Source: Dysidea avara
Lineage: Eukaryota > Porifera > Demospongiae > Dictyoceratida > Dysideidae
Direction of reading: 5' to 3'
NCBI RefSeq assembly: GCF_963678975.1
Contig: NC_089276.1
Location: 28,946,472-29,010,471, forward strand
Length of the DNA: 64,000 nt
The notes under the pieces were generated by a model. The model searched no databases, was not told the origin of the DNA, and saw nothing but the letters and a program-made list of their open reading frames with translations. Below, in pieces: positions 44,641-53,742 of this stretch (within the stretch, counting starts at the first letter, position 1; the number at the start of each line of letters is the position of its first letter). The position numbers were made by a program, and so were the translations under genes.

Positions 44641-46300
44641 GGTTGAATGGTGTTATCGAAACTGTTGTTTTGTCTGGTCTCAATAATGCATCTCGCTCTT
44701 TTGCTACATTCAAATTAGAAACTGTGGTTTTCTCTGCTCTCATGTAGTTGGGACTGTTGTACAGAGAACCCTAGTCATCAGATGCTGTGAAGGGCTGTAT
44801 CCAATCTCAAGAGGAGTGCTGCAGTATGCTATTAAAGCTGGATAAAGATCACCTTCCTTCTTTAGTGAATTCGTAATTGTACCAACCACATGTTCAGCCT
44901 TACATGGGGAAATATGGACTTGGTGACATGCTTAAATTGATAATTAATAGAAAATTGCCTGTAAGAAACTGCTCGAAATTGAGGACCATTGTCTGAGTAC
45001 ACCATCTCAGGAATACCATGTAAAGCAAAGATGCACTTAGTGTGAAAAATGATGTCATCTGCTCTTAATGTAAACAAAGAATGATGCCATCTAATGCCAG
45101 TCTAGAATGATGCCATCTTAGATGCCAGTCTAGAATGATGCCATCTTAGATGCCAGTCTAGAATGATGCCATCTTTTAGGTTCATTGAAATATCTAAGAA
45201 TGATGCCATCTTAGATATTTCAATGAACCTAAAAGTAGTCCACTCTCAAAAGGAAATGATTCTTCCATTGCACAAATCAGGGCTGACATTTTGCTATGGG
45301 AGGTCAGGTAAGGAAGAGGACAACAACGGTTCTGCACTCTGAGACTGGTTTTTGAAACATTCTGTACAGTTCTTAATGTTCCCTGGAAGGTGAGTTGTGA
45401 GACCTGGCCACCAAACACACTATTTGGTTCAAGTCCAGCACTTTGTAATATCATGGTGACTATCTTGTAGTTTGTCCAAAATCTCAGACTGTGCATATAG
45501 TTGTAGCGGAATCACAATTTGGTAACCAATAATAAACCATCTTTGATTGATAGTTCTGTACAAACAAGGTACAGGTAGTATGGGAAAATTTCGTTGGTGA
45601 GAGTAGGCCCATAGTCTGGCAGTATTGCCTCACTTGAACACAGAGTGTATCTGTTCATTGCTTATGCAAGATGCTGTTCAGTAGTTGGAATACTTTGCAG
45701 GACTTGCTTGATTTTGAGCTTCAAATTGGGGGTCTGTTGGTGCCCTAGACAACATAGTGAACTGTATCATCAATGAGTAGTTGTTTACAAGAAACATGCA
45801 ATATTACTGTAGACCTTATCACCTGCATATGGAATCTCTGAACTCAAAATGGCAAGTTATCAAGACTGTAGGTGGTGAACAATGACACTAAGGGTTTATG
45901 TTAATGTGAAAAATCAAGACTGCTAAACATTCACAAGCCCATGTTAAAGCTAAGGATTCCTTTTCTATATGAATATATCTTTGCTCAGTGGTGGATAATT
46001 ATCAAAATATTTATGCTACTGGTTGTAGCACAACATCATCCAGACCTTTGAGGATCTGTGCCATTTGCTCTTAGAAGTCTTCAGGGGTAGATGTAATGCT
46101 AGTGCAAGCAGTAATGGCCAAAAGTGTGATGAACATTGTCAAAGTCAGAAGAGTCAACTCTGGTGCAAGTACAATTTACCAAAAACCTGAATTTGTGTCC
46201 AGTTTTGAAAGAACTGTGGCACCAGCCAATTTGGTCTGCAGCCAGAAGTGAATACCTCTCTCTATAAACACTCTTGTTGAGTTGGGTTAGATCCACACTT
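44421..46300 (-). mobile_element. Decayed Ty3/Gypsy retrotransposon (pol, minus strand)
   Basis: In minus-strand order: reverse transcriptase VDLTQLNKSVYRERYSLL and SKLDTNSGFW (46300-46150); integrase zinc-binding region WWPGLTTHL, KNCTECFKN and LLSSSLPDLP (45570-45290); integrase core GIPEMVYSDNGPQF (about 45010); and the pol C-terminus NFTTNVGEEVAPRSYSV followed by RRNRGDLIQLP (44612-44440). Pieces lie in different frames with stops, so the copy is inactive. A local tandem and inverted rearrangement interrupts the integrase at 45078-45235. No LTRs were identified. Confidence 0.8.
45078..45235. repeat. 28-bp tandem repeat ending in a perfect inverted repeat
   Basis: GATGCCATCTTAGATGCCAG units repeat about 3.3 times (45078-45172). 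Then 45173-45198 is exactly inverted at 45210-45235 around the loop AATGATGCCAT, which is part of the repeat unit. It lies inside the Gypsy integrase region. Confidence 0.92.
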
Positions 46301-46499
46301 GGCCATTAGGCTTGCCATCTCCGAGCATCAGGCTGTGGCTCCTATTTTCAATTTGTGGAAATTGTTCAGTGAGTATTATAGATTTGTATCCTGGCCAACT
46401 ATTTGAACTTTTCTATGGCTGGACAACCCAACATAATAGTGGCTTTGCTAAATCTGTAATAACAGCAGTGTGCTGATCGGTGTAAGTATCACAGTAATA

Positions 46500-46840
46500 G
46501 CTACATATGCATCCTGAGAAATCATGAGACTGAGAATGTTGTTGTAAACCAAGCATAGCATGCAAAACAAGTAAGATATTCACAAACAATAAATTACATG
46601 GGCCTTCGAGCCCAATGCAGCTCAACATATGGACCGGATTCACCCAGCTGCTGTACTTTGTGAGCAAGTCTATGTTAGGAGAAGCTCGCATCCTAAATGA
46701 GATCTCCATGGTATATGATGGACATCCTGATATATACACAAAAAGAGCATCATCACCATACACACTGTGTTACAAACCATGCAATCCACCAGTATGACTC
46801 TGAACAAGACAAAATATCAATTTCTCAAAGACAAGTTTAT
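46500..46840 (+). repeat. Block shared with 40060-40290
   Basis: Same ordered phrases as the 40-kb block (GAATGTTGTTG region, ATAAATTACATGGGCCTT, GGACCGGATTCACCCAGCT). Unidentified retroelement piece. Confidence 0.5.
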
Positions 46841-46844
46841 TTTT

Positions 46845-47130
46845 AGGGCAGTTAATTGATGGAACTGGTATCAAACCAGATCCAGCCAAGGTCGTGGCAA
46901 TTCAGAAAATGCCAACTGCTAAAAACATTTCTGAGTTACATAGATTTTGGGCATGGTTAACCAACCATCCCAGCAAACTTACACCATGCTTGGCTGACAA
47001 GACAAAAAAACTCTTGAGAGACTTATTTGTGAAAGACAGATATTGGTTATGGTGAGCAGTACAACAGACAGCATTCGAAAACCTTACATACTGCTCCAAT
47101 GACAACCGAACTTTTTTGCAAGCTCATGAC
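46845..47130 (+). mobile_element. Gypsy RT/RNase H junction fragment, plus strand
   Basis: The plus frame reads GQLIDGTGIKPDPAKVVAIQ, KMPTAKNISELHRF and KLLRDLFVKDRYWLW, the region from the end of reverse transcriptase into RNase H of Ty3/Gypsy elements (FLGxxIDxxGIxPDPxKVxAI). One stop follows. Opposite in orientation to the pol fragment at 44421-46300. Confidence 0.75.
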
Positions 47131-47233
47131 CACTAAATAGCCTGCTTTTCACAAAATCAGTCACAATATTATACAGTTTAAGGAAAAATTAGTTTGATTA
47201 GGGATCATAGAAAAAAGTAGGGAAACAAGGGAG

Positions 47234-47329
47234 GTTGCCTACACCTGCAGATATACTAGCAATAATCCCCAAGACCAAGACTGAACTAGGGATTAAATGT
47301 TCACTAGTATATCTGCATGTGTAGGCGAC
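47234..47329. repeat. 26-bp inverted repeat
   Basis: GTTGCCTACACCTGCAGATA (47234 onward) and its inverse ending GTAGGCGAC at 47329, with one mismatch and a 44-bp spacer. It is followed by a string of GGTCCCC phrases (47344-47455). The function or parent element is unknown. Confidence 0.7.
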
Positions 47330-47735
47330 CTGCATGCTACGACCGGTCCCCTCAAAATTGGTCCCCTCGGACCACTTACAGTTGCTGTAAATGGTCCCCC
47401 TGGACTACTTACAGCACCATGGATGGTCCCCCTCTGCCATAGATGGTCCCTCACCTGACAATTAACAATGCAGTCTCATGCCCAGTCCACTATTTGTGTG
47501 GGGGTGGGAAAATTTTTGAGACTAACAACAATAGAGAGGTTGCATACAAAATGAGTGTCTCGAAATGCTTAACAACTGTTGCTAGCCAGCCATGCTTTAG
47601 GGCAGAGGACAAAGGCTACAGTCATTCTCAATGCTTAAGCGTACAACGGAACATGTTCTCTAGGTTAGTCACTTGTATAAACTAGGATAGCCGTGGTCAA
47701 AAGTTTATAAAGCATTAAAATTTGAGACTAATTGC

Positions 47736-48098
47736 TAGGCACCAGCCTATTATGCTGGCATAATTTTGAGCATGATAGGTGCCTGAAAGCATCAAGCATA
47801 ATGCTAGCACAATAGGCAGAATAATTGTCATACTGTAAGCAAAAATACATGCCACAGAAAAAGGCTGACTTACAATAATAGAACAGTTGATGCCACTGAT
47901 GACACCACTATTATTATAGTTTATAATGCAGCCAAATTCTTAATGCACAATGAGTACTTTTTACATTTAACCAGTTGTTTATCAGCCAAAGTTTATGGCA
48001 AAAATTTTGAGCATAATTATGAGCATAATAAGCAAAATTTTTGAGCACTGCAGCATAGCATAATAGGCAAAATTATAAGCATAATAGGCTGGTGCCTA
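47736..48098. mobile_element. 363-bp hAT-like MITE, 8-bp target duplication
   Basis: Ends TAGGCACCAGCCTATTATGC on both strands; flanks CTAATTGC at 47728-47735 and 48099-48106. The interior has many AGCATAATAGGC phrases and a partial motif (ATAATAGAACAGTTGATG) near 47873-47892. Confidence 0.92.
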
Positions 48099-48106
48099 CT
48101 AATTGC

Positions 48107-48663
48107 ACTTGTCTGTATTAAACCTAGTTTTCAATGTTTGTTTGCAACCTTATCCTAGCGTCTGACACTGATACACGTTGTTGGCAGCTCATGGTGATGA
48201 ACCAACAGCATTCGTCTCATTCAGTCCCATTGACCCAAGTGTGGCTGACTAGCAACAGTTGTTAAAGCATTATTGGTGGAATGCAAGCTCTCTATGCACA
48301 CCTGATGCAAATTAGTGGTGGCGTTCAATGTTGAGATAGTTTTCAGAAACCATTTTTGATCATATAGTTTAGCTGCGTAGCATCACCATATAGCTACAAG
48401 TGAGAGTGAGAATGAGAAACTGATTTGATGCAAGTTTTGTATAAGCTATAGTTATTTATGATCAGTAGCTATAGTTCTTTATTATTTATTACTAGGCAGG
48501 CAGCACAGCTTGTTTGCCTAGGATGTAAAATCAACAATATTACAGTCACATGTGCAATCAATAAGTTACATAGGTGGCGAAAAGTGAAAACAGGGAGGCT
48601 ATCCTAGTCCGGCCTATTTTTACATATGTTGCAAGATAGATCATAAATGTGAAACCAGACCCC
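48107..48663. other. No gene recognised
   Basis: AT-rich non-coding sequence. Confidence 0.5.
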
Positions 48664-49330
48664 ATGAATCAAGACTCACGGTAGTGAGTCGCGCGGCCAG
48701 TAAAGCAGAAACGCGCGCCGCAGACAATAAATGACGCGACCACTACGTGAGGATTTTACAAGAACGAACGTTGTCAAATTCGGCCTTCCTGTAATCCACC
48801 CGTCACTTACGCTATCTCTCTGCAACTCTGGAGTTGAACTCATCGTGTCACTAGTAACTACCACACAAGCAGTGAAGCAAATCCATGCCGATTGTTTCGT
48901 GATGGAGGTTGCCGACATCAAAGGGGAGGTTTCATTTTTTTTTTTTAATCGCATGCGGTTAGACGCAACCGCAGGTGTATGCCTTGCGTTCCTTTGTGCA
49001 TTCCGAACATTGATCGCCCTGTTATCGCTTCAGTATTCACTCAATCACCTCAAGATTCACATCATCGATTTCACCATACATGATTACCCTACAGTCGTGA
49101 TTTCAGCACCAAACGAAGTTTCAGTCGTCCTCAGTCGACCTAGAGGCCAAATACAAATCCCAGATTGTTGTTTTCCGCAATACTCGCTTGGCATGTAGGG
49201 CAATGTGTCTTCAAACTGTTCTGAAAGTTTCGTTCAAATTGAAACATTTGTTTTCGAGAATGGCTAGTTTGAAATTTGAATTTAGTCGCTCCCACATCAT
49301 TTGCTCTCTAAGAATTTTACTCGGAATTTA
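48664..49330 (+). repeat. Dispersed repeat with the covarying hairpin, second copy
   Basis: Starts TCAAGACTCACGGTAGTGAG and TCGCGCGGCC, then CpG-rich sequence and a poly(T) tract at 48935-48947. The layout parallels the block at 1434. A 155-codon open frame (48731-49198) covers it; no family is recognised and the 1.4-kb counterpart does not keep the same frame, so coding is doubtful. Confidence 0.5.
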
Positions 49331-49575
49331 AAGAATGACGCAGAGCACAACTGCGGTCACTGGGTATTGATGAACTGGCAGTTAATCATATAGCCACCAA
49401 GAAGTGTGCTGCCATAGATTATAGTCCATAGATGTAATCTATATATGGTGCTGCATACCATCCTTCGTTTTGAAATTAGTCGCCCCCACATAATTTGTCC
49501 TCTAAGGGCGCGGCTTAAAGAACGACACAAGAGTACAACTGCAGTTACCAGTTGTTGACACAAGCTGTGAGTAAT
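49285..49575 (+). repeat. Diverged direct duplication of about 90 bp
   Basis: TTAGTCGCTCCCACATCATT to CACAACTGCGGTCACTGG recurs as TTAGTCGCCCCCACATAATT to TACAACTGCAGTTACCAG at about 49475-49560. Confidence 0.6.
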
Positions 49576-50552
49576 TAGCACATGTAGCTAGCTTAAAAGG
49601 AAGAGTGCAAAATCGCCTAATACAATTGTCACCATGCATTATTGCATTTTATAGCACCCCCACACAAAATTACACATGTAATTACAACATACAGAGGAGA
49701 CACATGAATACCAAACACTTTTCACAACAATAATGTAAGAATTGTACAATAATGACTGTAATATAACTGCTATGCAAATGTTTTCCAGTGGCCTGCCATG
49801 GTAGCAAGTCTCACATGACGGCATGTATATTCATCCAAACACAATGGGAGTAACGAGTAAGTATGATGACAACAAGTTGGTATGACTCCATTTGTAGAAT
49901 CCAGATGAGTGGGTGTGGCTCCAGTATGTCTAAACAGTTAACAAACATTCCTGTTATAAATATGTGCTAGAGTTGCAATATAATAGTATAGTATTTAAAT
50001 GCAATAATACATAGTCTCCATTGCATCACTATCAAACGACACTAAGTGGAGGATATTGTTGCATCTCTAGTATGTACACTCTATCAGTACAACCTATCTT
50101 AATGGCCACTAGTATAGAAAGACAACCACTCTTGAAAAGCCAATTCCAATTGAGAATTTATACACTGTTACCTGCTGAATGAGTGAAGGTGGCAATAAAC
50201 AAGTTCCACCGTAATTTATACACGTGATCTGATCCTGTATATTCTGTCAGTGGATGAGATCCACTTTGCCAGGACAAAATGTGACTCAAGTGCCCTGGAT
50301 GATCCATACTCAACCAACTTATGACCCAGTGGCACAATGGAACTGACTATTTATAGAGAATACAATTATATTTATTTCTAAGATGTGTGGATGTGTGGAC
50401 ACATTACAACACATTACATGTACATTCAAGACATGCTACGTACTGTTTTAGCATTTCAAGTCACCACATTATACACGTACCAGTCAACAATGCTTCATAG
50501 TGCCCATCAGTAAACTTGAAGAAAAGTTACGAAAAATAAAAATTCACATAAG
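49576..50552. other. No gene recognised
   Basis: Non-coding sequence with only short frames. Confidence 0.5.
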
Positions 50553-50732
50553 TACAATGAAACCTCATTAATATGGCAGGCTGTGGGACCAAAAAATTTG
50601 GCCTGAATAACTAAGTGGCCTTATTAATGAGGTCATAAGTAATGCTTAGCTATATTTGGGACCTACTAGAGGTGGCCAATATAATGAGGTGGTCTTATTA
50701 AAGAGGTGGCCACTAAGTGAGGTTTCACTGTA
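50553..50732. mobile_element. 180-bp TA-flanked MITE
   Basis: Ends TACAATGAAACCTCATTAA and the inverse of AAGTGAGGTTTCACTGTA. TA at both ends suggests a Tc1/mariner-type element. Related fragments occur near 19.9 kb and 51.5 kb. Confidence 0.7.
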
Positions 50733-52072
50733 CATATAGTTCACAATATTGTGAACAATATTAATGGTTAACAATATACACTGAAACTTGCAGGTCACTT
50801 CTTGTGGAAGATTGCTCTCTACACAAAATGACACATTCAGAGATTGTATTTAGATGGATGATACAGTAACGCATTTGTGACTTCAATACTCGTGATGTGT
50901 CACTGCTAGGCAGCAACCATATACACGGTACTGCCACATCGCACTTGCTCGCACACACAATTTTGCTAAAGATTTTACAAATTGATAATTAAGGGGTGTG
51001 GCAACTAGCTGTTTCACTCGCACGACTGTGTGGCAGCTGTTTCCCTTCTGTACAAGTGGCCACCAAGACAGGTCCACTGTGGATGAAAGCCAGGCATTAG
51101 ATACTTGGTATTTCATGTGTTGAAGACATTCCAGGGCTTCTGGTAGTCTCAAATCTCACCACAGTTTAACTCAGGCAGTGTTGTGGTCACCACTAAATTA
51201 CTGGAATGCTGTGTTATGTTCATCTTATGCTTGGCTACTATATTGTAGAACTGAAATGGATACTCTGAAAAATATATCCTATGGATAATGACTTCATTAC
51301 TTTCTTCATCAGGAGCTTATAAGAACCAATAGTGAAACTTTTTACACTTGGGGCTGACAGTCAACTGCCTATGTCTGAAGCAGTGCTTTTGGTGCTCTAA
51401 CAGATTGGCTGCCCCCTTGTTGCCAGCACTCACTGTCTCATATGCTGTCATACACTAAATCCATCTCTATAGTCAGTTAGAACAGCATGCTTCTTACCTT
51501 TTTTTAAGGCCGCATAATGCAGCCACCTCTTTAAAAGGTAAGGTTAGAAAATTTTTTCCCTACGGCCTGAATAATGACCAGTTTTCACTGTACTATTAGT
51601 GATTAGAGATCATGGGGGATTATTTATTAAGATACTAAGATATACAAACGCTACAACCTCTCAGTAAATTTTTTACCCTGGTCCAATGTCTCGTAATAAT
51701 CATGACTTCGTGAGAGACTCTACTGTGACAAATACATGTTTATCATGATATGTGCTAATCGCCTTTTTACAATTAAGTTTTACAACACAAATACATGTAT
51801 AGTTAAACTCAACAATTGCGACTAAATCCCTTCAACACGAAAAGACAAGTAATGAGACAATCTTGGAGACAACAGCCACACAAGCCTATTCTGGTGCGTT
51901 TATTTAGTAGTAATATAAATTTTAAAGGCGTTTATTTACAACAGGACATAATTATGCGCCCCTCTATTGTCTCTGTACATACTTGCCTTTTCTTTACTAT
52001 TCTCATTTCATTTCACAAGATCTCTTGGCAGGGGCGTAGCTTCTTCACTTGAATTAGTCAATGCTTGAAGTA
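50733..52072. other. No gene recognised
   Basis: Intergenic; a worn relative of the preceding MITE lies near 51500-51590 (GGCCTGAATAATGACCAG, then TTTTCACTGTA). Confidence 0.45.
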
Positions 52073-52255
52073 GATCGAGATTCTCTAATAGAACAGTCAC
52101 ATTCTACAAGTGCCATATTTTTATATTGTAAAGTCTGTAAGTAGCTAGTATTTTAAACTATACAATCTGATGCTAAGCAGAAGTTGTAACTATGCTAAAT
52201 ATTGATTGCTGTGTTACAGTTGTTTTGTGACTGCTCTAATAGAGTATCTTGATCG
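52073..52255. mobile_element. 183-bp element bounded by inverted copies of the dispersed motif
   Basis: GATCGAGATTCTCTAATAGA followed by ACAGTCACAT at the left and its inverse (TGTGACTGCTCTAATAGAGT then ATCTTGATC) at the right. Here the motif behaves as a 30-bp TIR. The interior is AT-rich and non-coding; no target duplication is seen. Confidence 0.7.
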
Positions 52256-52345
52256 TTTCAATGCAGTACAAGATGAAAGGCAAAGTGTTGTTAAGGGTTT
52301 ACTAGTTAAAATGGGTGTTAGTTGACTCCAGTTGCATGCCACTAA

Positions 52346-52535
52346 CAGGGCCGTCCAGAGAAATTAGAGGGCCCAGGGAAAAGAGTTAAAGAGGGGCCCA
52401 GGGGCAAGGAAGGGTCTAGATCCTGACTGCTTATTAGAGTATATCGATCTTTCTTTAAACAGGTATTCAAGTGGCCCCTTTCGGGCTGTGGTAGGGGGCA
52501 AAATACCCCAGTTACCCCCAATGTGGGCGGCCCTG
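52346..52535. mobile_element. 190-bp hAT-like MITE, 8-bp target duplication
   Basis: Ends CAGGGCCGTCC and the inverse of GGGCGGCCCTG; flanks GCCACTAA at 52338-52345 and 52536-52543. A minus-strand copy of the motif lies inside at 52423-52450. Confidence 0.92.
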
Positions 52536-52667
52536 GCCACTAAAATTACAGTTATATTTTAATATTCTGTCACTGTAATCTGGGGTTTCTGTCAAAACCA
52601 TGGAAACTGGAAACTCACCTACTGTTATCAACAGTGCATTGCTTATTCTAACAAAAAGTATTGAAAT

Positions 52668-53294
52668 CCCATCCAAAAACAGCTTATAGCTGTAAAAAAA
52701 GTGCACGTCCAAGTAAAGCAGAGTTAACTGCGACAAAAAGTAATGATATCATAATGCGGCCATGTGCGAGGTGTGCAAGTTGTAAAATTATTATTAGCTA
52801 ATCAGATAATACAATGTTATTGTTAAAGTGTTAATGAGAACTATGTGATGCTGCTAGTTTTTAAGTGTGTGAGCATCTTCATAAATGCCACATAAATTTA
52901 ATTCTCAATAAAGCAATGTGTATAGATTCTCTGATAGTAATAAATAGTTTGAGTTTGGCCGCCTTTCCTGTATACAGCAATGCTACGAACAAAGGAAAGG
53001 TGGCCAAACTCAAACTATTTATTACTATCAGAGAATCTATACACATTGCTTTATTGAGAATTAAATTTATGTGGCATTTATGAAGATGCTCACACACTTA
53101 AAAACTAGCAGCATCACATAGTTCTCATTAACACTTTAACAATAACATTGTATTATCTGATTAGCTAATATTAATTTTACAACTTGCACACCTCGCACAT
53201 GGCCGCATTATGATATCATTACTTTTTGTCGCAGTTAACTCTGCTTTACTTGGACGCGCACTTTTTTTACAGCTATAAGCTGTTTTTGGATGGG
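52668..53294. repeat. Near-perfect palindrome: two 302-bp arms, 23-bp loop
   Basis: Arms 52668-52969 and 52993-53294 differ at about three positions. Outer ends read CCCATCCAAAAACAGC, related to the CCAAAACAGC end of the other foldbacks. Two 72-codon frames on opposite strands encode almost the same peptide (MCEHLHKCHINLIL) only because of the symmetry. Confidence 0.95.
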
Positions 53295-53742
53295 TATCAT
53301 TTACATTTATTGCATGTTTCAACCTCCATGCACCAAGTAAATTTCATTGCCAATGTTGGCCCCCACTCTTAACACTACCCCTATAGTTTAAGTAATATCT
53401 TAAGAACAGTGATTCTTGATTCTGCTACTATGCACAACTTTGAGGTGAAATAGCTCAGTACATACAGCAAATAACTTGAAGACTGGAATGACAAGATCAA
53501 GCTGAATATAGTCAGCTGATTAGCTATTATAGTGATAATGTTAGCTATTTGGGAATAATAAGTAACTATATAGCTAGCTAGGTTTTGACATACAGGGTTG
53601 TAGAGTCTACCATGTGGGCAATTTCATGTGCATGGATTGTCTTAATGTATTATAGAATGTAAATATAATAATACAGATAGCTATAATATTGTGAGTGAAG
53701 GTATACAAATGTACATGCTAGCCATAAAGTCAAATTTGCTAA

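Noticed and set aside
48731..49198. 155-codon frame in a CpG-rich repeat
   Set aside because: No family recognised and the counterpart at 1.4 kb lacks it; kept only as part of the repeat.
52865..53097. Two nearly identical 72-codon proteins on opposite strands
   Set aside because: They read the two arms of one palindrome; there is no other sign of coding.
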